This document shows, piece by piece, positions 22,675 to 31,351 of a DNA stretch of 32,450 nucleotides. A program made the position numbers and the translations under genes. This stretch comes from a virus. The stretch is taken from positions 1-32,450 of IMG/VR virus record IMGVR_UViG_3300031576_000226; one strand, given 5' to 3'. Each line of letters starts with the position of its first letter. Within the stretch, counting starts at the first letter, position 1. The notes under the pieces are model-generated. The model was not told the DNA's origin. It did not search any database and saw only the letters and a program-made list of their open reading frames with translations.

Positions 22675-22905
22675 ATGCCGACTCCTGCCGAGGCACTCCA
22701 CGTACACGAAAAGGTGGGTGAGATCGTGGCTCACGGCCAGGCAGTGCAGGAGTTGATCGCGGCATGGCGTGAGGCAAGGCTGGCGCACAGGACGGAGAAT
22801 CCGGAACTAGCCGTGAACGTGACTCCGGCGATGCGCGCCGAATGGTGGGGAAAAGTGTCGGATCACATTGTGGCGATCAAGGCTGCTGCCTCCACTATAC
22901 CGTGA
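22675..22905 (+). CDS. Hypothetical helical 76-aa protein
   Basis: Begins MPTPAEALHVHEKVGEIVAH one base after the previous TAG. Seen: nearly all helix (AVQELIAAWREARLAHRTENPEL and TPAMRAEWWGKVSDHIVAIKAAAS). There are no motifs. The frame is open from 22609 but the earlier part is Arg/Cys-rich and overlaps the previous gene, so ATG 22675 is preferred. The role is unknown; the gene precedes the first fibre gene. Confidence 0.6.
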   Translation: MPTPAEALHVHEKVGEIVAHGQAVQELIAAWREARLAHRTENPELAVNVTPAMRAEWWGKVSDHIVAIKAAASTIP

Positions 22906-22908
22906 CGA

Positions 22909-24198
22909 ATGGGATACTTTCAGCCTGGCGGGGCAGGAACCGAGATTCAATGGTACGACGACAACGACGCGACCGGAGGTCATACGGCGGGGCAGCCGCA
23001 CTCGAGGGCGGAGCTTGCGGTGGCGTTCCCGTCGGACTTCGTGGCGAACGGCACGGCGTTGCCTTCGTACCGTTGCAAAGTACCCACCAGGCACGGGAAC
23101 AACGTGGGGACGGCCGTCACGACGTTCACGGACGAAGACACTGTGACGCTTCACGACACTGGGAAGATTCACGCCTATTCGACCAACTCCGGGGCGGCGA
23201 TCAATCAGCACACGAACCTGGGCACGAAGATCGGAAGCGGGAGCATTGCCAGCGGTCGCAGCGGCCCATTGTGGGATATACGCGGCACCGGAGCGGCAAC
23301 ATTTCGTGGAAACCTTGGCCTCTACGGCTCATTCATCCGGGCGAACGGCCTCAACATCGCTTTCAGCGCCGCGGCTGGGGTGACTCAGGAAGTAATGAAT
23401 TGCTTGATTCAGGGTACTGGAATCATCGCGTTCACCGGTGGACTGGCTACGCTCTACAACGTAAACTTCATGAGCACGACGACCACTGGAACATTGGACT
23501 TCGTGGTTACTACGTTGGACGTGGCGAAGATGGAGCAATGTACCATCTCCGGAACCGGGATGAGTTCGTTGGTGCAGCCTGGGAGTCAGTTCACTGTGCG
23601 GGATCTCGCGCTGTATGGCTCACCATCGGATGCTGACCTTCGCGTATCGGGTGGCGCAGGTGGTGGAGTGGCGTGGAAAATGGTCAAGATGCGCTGGACC
23701 GGTGGCAAGAAGATTTCCGACGTCACGGCGCTCAGCACGGATCCGAACAACGCGGCGGGAGAGTATTCGTTGTTCACGACGAGAGTCGTCCAGCCGGCCA
23801 TAGGGTCTCCCATTTCGGGGGTTCGAGTGTTGCTTGAGGACGGACTTGGCAATCTGCTTGTCGATCAGGTGACGGATCAGTTCGGATCAATCGCGTTCGG
23901 CGCCGATGTGTTGGCATCTGCGGTCCGCGTGGCCGACTGGTATCGAAACGGGTCGGTCCATATTCCTCGGGCCCGGAACCCGTTTCGGTTGAGTGTAAAC
24001 CCGTTCGGAGAGCTTGGGGCGTATGAGCGAGTAAACTACCTGCTCAATTGGCCTGGATCTGACGAGTATTCAAACACGTTCGGACAACTGGACGATCTCA
24101 AGGACAGCTTGCCGTTACGGCTAAAGTCTGGAGCTTCGGTTTCGATGCAGGCTTCCGGGATTGAGCAGGCATTGATCCGTATGCCTGAGGCGACCTAG
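22909..24198 (+). CDS. Putative tail fibre/spike with beta-helix-like and CnaB-like parts
   Basis: A 429-aa protein. Seen: a low-complexity Gly/Thr/Asn-rich middle with short regular strands (LYGSFIRANGLNIAFSAAAGV, NCLIQGTGIIAFTGGLATLYNVNF, MEQCTISGTGMSS), in the style of a right-handed parallel beta-helix. A C-terminal segment IGSPISGVRVLLEDGLGNLLVDQVTDQFGSIAF near 295-330 reads as a carboxypeptidase-regulatory/CnaB-like beta-sandwich. Proteins of this build are tail spikes or fibres that touch the host surface. No enzymatic residues can be picked out. Confidence 0.6.
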   Translation: MGYFQPGGAGTEIQWYDDNDATGGHTAGQPHSRAELAVAFPSDFVANGTALPSYRCKVPTRHGNNVGTAVTTFTDEDTVTLHDTGKIHAYSTNSGAAINQHTNLGTKIGSGSIASGRSGPLWDIRGTGAATFRGNLGLYGSFIRANGLNIAFSAAAGVTQEVMNCLIQGTGIIAFTGGLATLYNVNFMSTTTTGTLDFVVTTLDVAKMEQCTISGTGMSSLVQPGSQFTVRDLALYGSPSDADLRVSGGAGGGVAWKMVKMRWTGGKKISDVTALSTDPNNAAGEYSLFTTRVVQPAIGSPISGVRVLLEDGLGNLLVDQVTDQFGSIAFGADVLASAVRVADWYRNGSVHIPRARNPFRLSVNPFGELGAYERVNYLLNWPGSDEYSNTFGQLDDLKDSLPLRLKSGASVSMQASGIEQALIRMPEAT

Positions 24199-24296
24199 TG
24201 TCGATCATAGTGGAAGCGGACATCGTGGAACGGAAACTGGTGATGATTCCGGAGCGAGTCACGGTTTCGACTGACGTGGACGAGGAGAACGAATAG
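24198..24296 (+). CDS. Small hypothetical protein, 32 aa
   Basis: Starts at GTG 24198 overlapping the previous TAG by one base (TAGTG) and ends at TAG 24296, filling exactly the gap to the next gene. Product begins MSIIVEADIVERKLVMIPER and ends TVSTDVDEENE. It has two short strands and an acidic tail. Length and start codon are weak evidence alone; the neat packing between two genes supports it. Confidence 0.45.
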   Translation: MSIIVEADIVERKLVMIPERVTVSTDVDEENE

Positions 24297-24305
24297 GAGG
24301 ATGAG

Positions 24306-24857
24306 ATGAGGGATCGTGTAGGGGTCCACGGTAGCATCGAGATGCGCGTCTGGAAGGTGGACGGGCGCCCAAGGCTTCAACGTGTCGAGAGCGGCATCGC
24401 ACGTTGGATCAGAAGGCATCTCGGACTGAGCCTCAACATCTGGCCTTTGTGGCATCTTTCGGATACGGTAAAGATACACAACCTTGTCACCAACACTGGC
24501 ATGGCCGGGGTCGCTTCAAGGATCAACGGATCAGGCGGTGAGGCGGCGTTCACGTATATCGCGGTAGGAACTGGGGCGACCGCCCCGGCGGCTGGAGATA
24601 CGGGGCTTCAGACCGAGATCACCACGGGCGGGCTGGCTCGTGCCGCGGCCACGGCCTCGAGAGTCACTACGGACGTGACAAACGACACATCTCAACTCGA
24701 CAAGACGTTCAACGTCACCGCGACGTTCGCTGTGACGGAGGCCGGGGTGTTCAACGCGGCGTCGGCTGGCGTGTTGCTAGGGCGACAAACGTTCGCTGCA
24801 GTGAACGTGGTGAACGGCGACACGCTCCAGATCGTCTACAAGTTCGACGTAGATTAA
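24306..24857 (+). CDS. Virion structural protein, tail-fibre-associated
   Basis: A 183-aa protein with GGAGG 5 bases before ATG 24306. Seen: a basic N-terminus (RVESGIARWIRRHLGLSLNIWPLWHL), then AAFTYIAVGTGATAPAAGDTGLQTEITTGGLARAAATAS and TFNVTATFAVTEAGVFNAASAGVLLGRQTF near 75-165, ending in LQIVYKFDVD. The 'YIAVGTG-T-A' start and 'EAGVFNA...LLGRQTF' end form a beta-sandwich module that recurs in phage tail and virion proteins. It is probably a fibre-linked component. Confidence 0.65.
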   Translation: MRDRVGVHGSIEMRVWKVDGRPRLQRVESGIARWIRRHLGLSLNIWPLWHLSDTVKIHNLVTNTGMAGVASRINGSGGEAAFTYIAVGTGATAPAAGDTGLQTEITTGGLARAAATASRVTTDVTNDTSQLDKTFNVTATFAVTEAGVFNAASAGVLLGRQTFAAVNVVNGDTLQIVYKFDVD

Positions 24858-24866
24858 GAGGCCGAC

Positions 24867-25397
24867 ATGGCGACCGGAGTCATCAATCTATTTCCAGGAG
24901 GCGTAGCACCGGACGGTAGCGGGTCAGGTAACAACCCGGCTTCGCTCACGTTCGAGGTGTCGTCCGGGACGCAGACGACGAACACTCCAAAATCCTCACA
25001 ACTCAAGTTGCTGTTTGATGGGTCAACGGACGAGCACTGGATGTTCACGGTGCTGCTTCCTGGCGACTATGCCAGCGGCGGGACGTTGCGCGGGAAGGTC
25101 AAGTTTACAGCCGCCACAAGCGGATCCGCCATCATGAAGGCCGGGCAGGCATCCACCACAGACTCCAGCACCGACGATGACGCGAAGGTGTTTACCGCGG
25201 CCGACGTGAGCTCGTCGATAACGGCTCCGGCGACACAGGGTCAGGTCGTGGAGTTCACCATAGCGTTGACGACTACGGGCATGGCGGTGCACCGCTTCTG
25301 TTCCGTGTTCATCGGGCGAGATCCGGACAACGCGAGCGACACGATCGCGACCGACTTGGAGTTGCTGGCCTTGAATCTTGAGTATACGACCACATAG
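24867..25397 (+). CDS. Beta-sandwich virion protein (putative)
   Basis: A 176-aa protein. Seen: FPGGVAPDGSGSGNNPASLTFEVSSGTQTTN, then WMFTVLLPGDYASGGTLRGKVKFTAATSG near 55-85, and GQVVEFTIALTTTGMAVHRFCSVFIGRD ending DLELLALNLEYTT. Thr/Ser-rich alternating strands and the sequence 'LPGDYASGGTLRGKVKF' match small phage structural beta-sandwich proteins. No Cys pairs or active sites. It lies in the middle of the fibre gene run, so a surface role on the tail is likely. Confidence 0.6.
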   Translation: MATGVINLFPGGVAPDGSGSGNNPASLTFEVSSGTQTTNTPKSSQLKLLFDGSTDEHWMFTVLLPGDYASGGTLRGKVKFTAATSGSAIMKAGQASTTDSSTDDDAKVFTAADVSSSITAPATQGQVVEFTIALTTTGMAVHRFCSVFIGRDPDNASDTIATDLELLALNLEYTTT

Positions 25398-25407
25398 GGG
25401 AACCTAG

Positions 25408-27831
25408 ATGCCGCTTCCGTTCATTCGCCCCGGTTATTGGTACGAGATTCCGAGTTCTCGGCTGGATACGTCCGGGGTGATGGAGACGTCCGCGCCTGGG
25501 GATGAGGCGGGGATCATGGGAGCATGGAGCGGTGGATGTTACGACTCCACGCGGGAGCGGCTGATCGTTTGGGGAGGCGGGCACGGAGACTATGCTGGCA
25601 ATGAGATTTATGCCTTCAGCCTGACGGCGCTCACATGGTCGAAGGTTCGAGCGGGCAGTACGTTGTGGGGAGGCGACGAAACTACCGGATATTACCCGGA
25701 CGGCGGTGGCTCTCCGGACGTTCAGCAGCCTCGGTCCAGACATACACGGTCCTATCTTGACTATTCCCCAGAAGCGGACTCGATGTGTTGTGTTGCCGTA
25801 GCGGCCATGTATCCGAGCGGGTCGATCTTCGCTCCGAACACGGACATATTCAGGTTCGCCACTGGGCTTTGGGAACGTAAGGCGGATCATCCGGATTGGG
25901 CCGCTGGGACGAATTCCGGGGCGTTCTGTGGGTACGATTCCGTGTCGAAAAAGATCATTCGGCATGGTGTAACAACGAATAAGTTTCTTTCCGCGTTCGA
26001 CCCGGTGGCCGGGACATATCAGACGCGAGGGCCGGCCAGCGGCACGTTCTACGAGCGGGACGTCATGGCTGCGGTGGACCCAGTCAATCGGCGGTTCGTC
26101 ATGGTGGGAACCGGGCAGTGCGTGTCTTGGGATCTCGTGGCACAAAGCGGTGTCTCGGGGCAAAGTCTTTCAACTACTGGCGGGGCGTCGATCGTGTCCG
26201 CTTCCGGCCCAGGACTGGCGTTCGACCCGATCGAGAATCGGCTTGTAGCGTGGATTGGAGGAACGAGCGTCTACACGTTGAATCTTAGCACTCTGGTGTG
26301 GACGCAGCGTACTCCAGACGCTGGGAATACGGTAAACCCAGGGACTCCCGCAGCGGCCGGGACGTTCGGCCGGTTCAGGTACTCGGCTAAGTTGAACCTG
26401 TTCGTGGTGGTCAACTCGATCAGTTCCAACGTGTTCGTCTACCGGCTGAATCCCGCCCCGGTAGACGATGCCACATACACGATCACGGAACCGGCGTTGA
26501 CCGTTCCAAGCCCAGGCGTTCCATACGCGGACCCGACGTTCGGTGGATCGAATATCCGGATTCAGAGTGTCTATCCGGAATACTCGGAACTTCAGGCTTG
26601 GAACTCGGATCAGACACTCCTCCTAGTAAACGCTGGGGCAACGAGGCAAGTACGGGATGCTTCCTCCTACGCGCTTCTCCACACGATTGACTACGGCGCG
26701 GCCCCAGACTTCGGGAGGGCACTTCGATGGTCGCCAATAGATCCGCTCGTTCTCTATTACTTGGACTTCGCCAACACGTTCGGTTCCGGAGCTACGTTGC
26801 TAAAGTATTCGCTCACGCCACAGCCTAGTCCGACTCTTTGGACACGGACCAGATCTCTCGTTCGACACTTCACGGAATATATCCAGTTCGAGGCGGACGA
26901 ATCGTTTGAGGAGTTGTCGGAGGACGGCCGCTATATCGCCCTGATTGGTAAGCGAGCTGTGGTCAGTTCATGGGGCCACGTCTTTGACGCTTTTGTGTAC
27001 GACGTGATATCGAACATCAAACACGTGCCACTAGAGCTTCCCGTAGACATCACGTTCGGGCCGAGGTCTCCTGATCACATCGCGATGAGCCCGAGCGGTG
27101 GGCACGCTCTAATGTGGTGGGCCAGCGGGACGAGCTTCTACCAGGGGATCGAAGCGTACACTAAGGACATGGTGTACGCAGGCAAGGTATCCACAGCTCA
27201 ATACCCTCACAGTACGTTGTGCCGTGAGGCTGACGGCACTGACGTTGTGGTGCTGGACAATGCGAACAATCCGTATCTGTTGAGTGGGAATCATTACATT
27301 GTGAAGGCGAAGGTGCCGGTGGGAGTCCTCTTTGATGGTTCTGGCAACGTGGACTCTTCAGCTACGATAAATGGTGGGTACAGTGTCGCGTTGCTTCAAC
27401 TGGATTGGCAGCACAACGTTCACATTTCAGGGACAAACCGTAACGCTCGCGGCTGGGTAGTGGTGAGCACCTATGCCGGTCAGCCAGGGTACGATAACGG
27501 CTGGCAGCCGTTCGAGGATGAGGTGTTCCGGGTGTTTTTAGACTCGACGGTCACGACTCCGCACGTGTCGCGTGTGGCCCATCATCGAAGCCATGCAGGT
27601 GGACTCACGGGTAGGGACGCTTGCCCAGGTGAGAGCGAGTATTTCGCGCAGCCTCACGCTACGGCGTCTCCGAATGGGAATAAAATATTTTGGGGTTCAA
27701 ACTTCGAGAACATATGCACCGTGCCGCACGTGATTGACGGAGTGGTGCTGTCTTCCTCAGCCGATCCGGTGATCCCATCCACTCCGGTCGGTAACGTCGT
27801 GACCAGCTACAAATTGGAAGGGATGCCTTGA
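25408..27831 (+). CDS. Large tail protein with Kelch-like and second beta-propeller
   Basis: An 807-aa protein. Seen: in residues ~35-340, repeated Kelch-like blades (CYDSTRERLIVWGGGHGDYAGNEIYAFSLTALTWSKV, FRFATGLWERKADHP, YDSVSKKIIRHG, VDPVNRRFVMVGTGQCVSWDL, FDPIENRLVAWIGGTSVYTLNLSTLVWTQR). From ~385 on, a WD40/YVTN-like set (YSELQAWNSDQTLLLVN, FGRALRWSPIDPLVLYYLD, FEELSEDGRYIALIGKR, IAMSPSGGHALMWWA) suggests a second propeller. Phage propeller proteins usually bind or cut surface glycans; no catalytic residues are assignable. It sits among fibre genes and is a strong receptor-binding candidate. Confidence 0.65.
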   Translation: MPLPFIRPGYWYEIPSSRLDTSGVMETSAPGDEAGIMGAWSGGCYDSTRERLIVWGGGHGDYAGNEIYAFSLTALTWSKVRAGSTLWGGDETTGYYPDGGGSPDVQQPRSRHTRSYLDYSPEADSMCCVAVAAMYPSGSIFAPNTDIFRFATGLWERKADHPDWAAGTNSGAFCGYDSVSKKIIRHGVTTNKFLSAFDPVAGTYQTRGPASGTFYERDVMAAVDPVNRRFVMVGTGQCVSWDLVAQSGVSGQSLSTTGGASIVSASGPGLAFDPIENRLVAWIGGTSVYTLNLSTLVWTQRTPDAGNTVNPGTPAAAGTFGRFRYSAKLNLFVVVNSISSNVFVYRLNPAPVDDATYTITEPALTVPSPGVPYADPTFGGSNIRIQSVYPEYSELQAWNSDQTLLLVNAGATRQVRDASSYALLHTIDYGAAPDFGRALRWSPIDPLVLYYLDFANTFGSGATLLKYSLTPQPSPTLWTRTRSLVRHFTEYIQFEADESFEELSEDGRYIALIGKRAVVSSWGHVFDAFVYDVISNIKHVPLELPVDITFGPRSPDHIAMSPSGGHALMWWASGTSFYQGIEAYTKDMVYAGKVSTAQYPHSTLCREADGTDVVVLDNANNPYLLSGNHYIVKAKVPVGVLFDGSGNVDSSATINGGYSVALLQLDWQHNVHISGTNRNARGWVVVSTYAGQPGYDNGWQPFEDEVFRVFLDSTVTTPHVSRVAHHRSHAGGLTGRDACPGESEYFAQPHATASPNGNKIFWGSNFENICTVPHVIDGVVLSSSADPVIPSTPVGNVVTSYKLEGMP

Positions 27832-27832
27832 C

Positions 27833-29044
27833 GTGGCCCGAGATTTTGACGGTGTGGACGACTTCCTTGACGCCGGGAGTCCTTCGATATTGGACAACGT
27901 CAACACATTCACCTGGTGCGCATGGGTGCAGAGTGACGTGGCAACGTTCAGTGGACGGGTCGCTTCCAAGCGAAGCCCTTCAACCGGACTCGGGAAGAAT
28001 TTCCAAAGCGATACGTCGTTCGTCGCTCGCGGACTTCGGCTCACGGTCAGTAGGGCAGGTGTAGATGCGGACGCCGTATCTGTCGCCGAAGCTCTACCGC
28101 TTGGAGTCTGGAGATTCGTCGCATGCACCTATGATGGGACGGACGGCCCAAGGCTGTTCGCATGTGGCGCAGGAGATAACGTGGCCGAGCTTTCCTACAA
28201 CACCAGGACGACCGGAGACGGAGCGGAAGACTCTGATGCTGACGGCAGTTTCATCATTGGAGCCCGTAACACATCCGGGACCGATCCGTTCGACGGGCGG
28301 ATCTGTGACGTCCACATATGGAACGTTCGGCTATCTCTCGCCGACCTACAGGCAGTACGTTGCGGTGTCCACGTGAGACGCGACGCCATGTTGGGATGGT
28401 GGCCGGTGTGGGGCGCGCAGTCTCCTGAGCCGGACTGGAGCGGTAACGCGAACCACGCTACGGTTAGTGGACCAGTAGCGGCGGATCACCCGGCCGGATT
28501 TTCAGCCCTCTATTCTGTGGCTCGCAAGGTTATCAAGCTCGCGGCCGCCACCGGTCAGAACTACACCCAGACTGTGACGGATGTCGTGTCGATTGCTGAT
28601 AACTTTATCCGTGGGGTCGGAAAGTATCTGATCTCTGCGCTGACGATATCTGACCCAGCACTCACGGCACAGAAGATAACTCAGAAAGTGCTCACCGACG
28701 TTGTGGCGATTCGTGACTTGGCCTTCAAGCTCACCACGATCAAGACGATCACGGATTCAATTTCCGTGGTGGACTCGGCGGCGAGAGGAGCTGGTAAGGT
28801 CATCGTCAACGCCATCTCGGTACTGGACCAGCCGATCAGCATTGTCAAGCTGCTATATCAGAAGATACTCACCGAGACTCTCACCGTTACCGATTCCATG
28901 TCTAGATCAATCGTCAAGGTACTCACAGACACTTTACCGATCACCATGAGTGTCGTGGCGCAGAAGGCTGTTCTGTTTATTGCCACGGCCACGGAGCGGG
29001 TTCAGGTTTTAATGACGAGCATCTTCAAGACCACGAGGAATTAA
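27833..29044 (+). CDS. LamG/concanavalin-like tail protein with C-terminal repeats
   Basis: A 403-aa protein starting at GTG 27833, one base after the previous stop. Seen: MARDFDGVDDFLDAGSPSIL, FTWCAWVQSDV, LGVWRFVACTYDGTDGPRLFACG and FDGRICDVHIWNVRLSLADLQAV within the first ~190 residues, the classical LamG/concanavalin A-like jelly-roll signature (FDGxDDxv, W-x-fvaxTYDG, G-x-DVrIWnraLs). From about 243 to 395 there are seven imperfect ~20-residue repeats with the core (V/L)TDxVxIxD, e.g. VTDVVSIADN, LTDVVAIRDL, ITDSISVVDS, LTETLTVTDS. It is probably a glycan-binding tail component with a fibrous repeat stalk. Confidence 0.75.
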   Translation: MARDFDGVDDFLDAGSPSILDNVNTFTWCAWVQSDVATFSGRVASKRSPSTGLGKNFQSDTSFVARGLRLTVSRAGVDADAVSVAEALPLGVWRFVACTYDGTDGPRLFACGAGDNVAELSYNTRTTGDGAEDSDADGSFIIGARNTSGTDPFDGRICDVHIWNVRLSLADLQAVRCGVHVRRDAMLGWWPVWGAQSPEPDWSGNANHATVSGPVAADHPAGFSALYSVARKVIKLAAATGQNYTQTVTDVVSIADNFIRGVGKYLISALTISDPALTAQKITQKVLTDVVAIRDLAFKLTTIKTITDSISVVDSAARGAGKVIVNAISVLDQPISIVKLLYQKILTETLTVTDSMSRSIVKVLTDTLPITMSVVAQKAVLFIATATERVQVLMTSIFKTTRN

Positions 29045-29046
29045 GA

Positions 29047-29406
29047 ATGAGCAACGCTCAGTGGTACGAGATGAGAACACTGCTATCCGGTGCCACACTT
29101 CCCGTCTTGGAACTCGCGGTCTTCGAGCAGGACAGTGCTACGGCCGTGAATCTTACCGGATATGCCGTGACCGTGAAGTTCTGGGTGACTGGGGCGGCTC
29201 CTCACGTGATCCGATCCGGCTACGTGGAGGACGCCGCGGCGGGATTGACACGGTACGAACTGGACGGCTCCGAGATGATCGAGGCGACTGAACTGCTCTA
29301 CCAGTTCACGTTGATGAAGCCTGGGAGCGTGAACGACTCCAAGCATGAGTGGGCCTCTATGGCCTCGCCGGTGTTTCGTCGGCAGGTCATTGCGGCGGCG
29401 GCATGA
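29047..29406 (+). CDS. BppU-like baseplate/tail protein (short)
   Basis: A 119-aa protein with AGGAA 8 bases ahead of ATG. Seen: LPVLELAVFEQDSATAVNLTGYAVTVKFWVTGAAPHVIRSG near 18-58, then AGLTRYELDGSEM and YQFTLMKPG. This strand pattern, an opening 'PxLxxxV...NLTGxxVTxxF' followed by 'GxxRYEL', is that of the Ig-like N-terminal domain of BppU/minor tail proteins. It probably links fibre subunits. The stop overlaps the next ATG (ATGA). Confidence 0.6.
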   Translation: MSNAQWYEMRTLLSGATLPVLELAVFEQDSATAVNLTGYAVTVKFWVTGAAPHVIRSGYVEDAAAGLTRYELDGSEMIEATELLYQFTLMKPGSVNDSKHEWASMASPVFRRQVIAAAA

Positions 29407-30743
29407 GTGCTCAGATTGTTCAGATGTGGGACGGAGACACCTACCCGGTGATCCGTGTCGAGATGAAGGACTCCGGTGCCGCTCGCGACCTTACGAACTG
29501 CGCCACGTGGATCGACGTCTGGAAGGACGGGGCATTCCTCGTGCGACGCCCGGGCAGAATTCTCACGCCCAAGACGGCTGGGCTAGCTGAGTACTTTCTG
29601 GGAGGTCGGGAGACGGATTGGGCTGGAGTGGGCGGCAGACTGTCCCTCTATCCCGTGCTCATGGTGCCGTACACGGCAGGAGGCGATATCGCCCTGAACC
29701 TGCTAACGAACGGTGGACTTGACACCTTCACGGGGGCCGCTCCGTCCAAGTTGCCTACGTCTTGGACCCTGGTAGGGGCCCAATCCACGGAAACCTTCGA
29801 CGGCTACTGCAATGACTCGAAGCCGCCGTGTCTGTTCGAGGGCGGCAACTTCTGGCTTGCGCAACCCGGGACTACGGCCGTGACGCACCTGGAGCAGTCC
29901 GTAACCCAGAACACCGTGCCGGGTGACTACGTGACGTTCGGCTGCTGGGTACGTGGAACATCTCAGGTGGCGGTAACCCCGGGCGACGACACGGCCATCG
30001 AGGTGTTTTCGTCGGGCGGGGCCGACGACGTCAAGACTCGATTCAACGCCACGGAGTTCGATTGGAAGTTCCTGACGGCCGATCAACTCACCACCGTGGC
30101 CCACACGAGCGTCGGGGCGCGTCTTAGGTACAAGGGGTTCAACCCTGGGTCGCTACGGTTCGACGAGTCGTGCCTGTTCGTTGGCCGCTACAAGCGCCTC
30201 TCCATGAGGTCGATCCCGGTAGTCATATCGCCTACGGCGCAGCCAGCCAAAACCACGAATCAGATCGCGGGGATCGGAGCGTTCGACCGAGACTCGGACA
30301 GTGACGGCTTCCCGGACGGCTGGATGCATACGGCTGCGTTCTCAGGCGTCACGCCGTCCATTGAGCAGAATCCGGTCAACGTATACGTCTCCGGGAAGTC
30401 TCTGAAGCTGGTCCTAGCAGCTTCCAGCACTGGGGCTAGGATCTTCACGATACGCCGAGGACGGTTCTTGAATGGGGAGACGTGGAGGTTTACCCTGCGG
30501 GCTCAATGCACCGGTCTATCCGCAAGCGCCTCCATCTCGATCGCCGCCACGCCGTTCACCAACGGCGCCTCGGTGCGGCAGTTCGGGGCATCCACAAGCA
30601 TCGGCACGACGATCACGTTTTCCACCCTGTACATTGCCGACTTGACGTTGACGTCCGATTACGACTCGCTAGAGTGTCGGATCTTGATCGGTGACATAAC
30701 CGGAACGTTGTGGCTGGATGACGCGCAGTTCTATCGTGTCTGA
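29403..30743 (+). CDS. Tail protein with BppU-like N-terminus and carbohydrate-binding-like domains
   Basis: A 446-aa protein from ATG 29403 (ATGA overlap decides the start; the frame is open from 29349). Seen: N-terminal Ig-like part (YPVIRVEMKDSGAARDLTNCATWIDVWKDG), then NLLTNGGLDTFTGAAPSKLPTSWTLVG near 120-145 and FDRDSDSDGFPDGW near 310-325. The 'NGGxD-W' opening and later strands are typical of carbohydrate-binding (CBM-like) jelly rolls, here apparently two in tandem. The Asp-rich loop could bind calcium. Likely receptor-binding or fibre component. Confidence 0.65.
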   Translation: MSAQIVQMWDGDTYPVIRVEMKDSGAARDLTNCATWIDVWKDGAFLVRRPGRILTPKTAGLAEYFLGGRETDWAGVGGRLSLYPVLMVPYTAGGDIALNLLTNGGLDTFTGAAPSKLPTSWTLVGAQSTETFDGYCNDSKPPCLFEGGNFWLAQPGTTAVTHLEQSVTQNTVPGDYVTFGCWVRGTSQVAVTPGDDTAIEVFSSGGADDVKTRFNATEFDWKFLTADQLTTVAHTSVGARLRYKGFNPGSLRFDESCLFVGRYKRLSMRSIPVVISPTAQPAKTTNQIAGIGAFDRDSDSDGFPDGWMHTAAFSGVTPSIEQNPVNVYVSGKSLKLVLAASSTGARIFTIRRGRFLNGETWRFTLRAQCTGLSASASISIAATPFTNGASVRQFGASTSIGTTITFSTLYIADLTLTSDYDSLECRILIGDITGTLWLDDAQFYRV

Positions 30744-30798
30744 TGACGGTCCTGCGCCGGTCGGTCCGGTTCTCCTCCACCACGATAGGGGGCCCTCC

Positions 30799-31107
30799 GT
30801 GACGCAATGGCTAAAGTACTTGCTTAACGGGTCCAAGCTCCCGAACTGGGTGAAATTCGTGGCGTTGGGAACCGGCGTCGGATGGCACGCCATGACGATT
30901 GTGAACGCTCAGGAAAGGACCACGAACGAGATCAGAGCCGAGATACGCAGGTCATCAGTCGTGGACTCGCTTCGTTCGGAGGAACTGGAGCGAGCCATCG
31001 TTGAGTTAAAGGACACCGTAGAGCGTCGCACCCGCCAGGGCGACAGGATCCATACTGAACTTTGGGACGCCATACGCCAGCCCGGCCGCGCGAGGCCGCT
31101 TGAATGA
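30799..31107 (+). CDS. Small membrane protein with coiled-coil tail (lysis region)
   Basis: A 102-aa protein. GTG at 30799 is chosen because AGGGGG lies 6 bases ahead; the frame is open from 30718 but the earlier part overlaps the previous gene. Seen: a short hydrophobic stretch (WVKFVALGTGVGWHAMTIV near 17-35), then a long charged helix (EIRAEIRRSSVVDSLRSEELERAIVELKDTVERR) and a basic tail. A single membrane helix plus coiled coil in front of a probable lysis cassette suggests a holin, antiholin or spanin-type protein; not decided by sequence. Stop overlaps the next ATG (ATGA). Confidence 0.55.
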   Translation: MTQWLKYLLNGSKLPNWVKFVALGTGVGWHAMTIVNAQERTTNEIRAEIRRSSVVDSLRSEELERAIVELKDTVERRTRQGDRIHTELWDAIRQPGRARPLE

Positions 31108-31319
31108 CACCGAGAGCCGCAAAGCCTCCTGCCGGACTCGTGATCCCTTGGCCTCTGATCGGTGTCGCGGTAGCGATCCTATCGGGCGTGGTCTGGCTCA
31201 ACGTGCAGATCGCGATCCTGTCAACGGAGCAGCGGGCGATGAAGGAGCAAGTCAAGTGGCTCGTCGAGACTGAGATGGGCCGTCATCCGAGGGCCGGACC
31301 CGCCGCCCCGGAACGGTGA
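31104..31319 (+). CDS. Small membrane protein, candidate holin or spanin
   Basis: A 71-aa protein. Seen: MTPRAAKPPAG, then one strongly hydrophobic helix (LVIPWPLIGVAVAILSGVVWLNVQIAIL near 12-39), a charged helix (STEQRAMKEQVKWLVETEMG) and a Pro/Ala/Arg tail. One membrane segment with a charged C-terminal tail is common in class III holins and in inner-membrane spanins. ATGA-coupled on its upstream side. Confidence 0.55.
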   Translation: MTPRAAKPPAGLVIPWPLIGVAVAILSGVVWLNVQIAILSTEQRAMKEQVKWLVETEMGRHPRAGPAAPER

Positions 31320-31351
31320 AGGCACTTGGCGGGAATCGGGAGGCATTAAGG

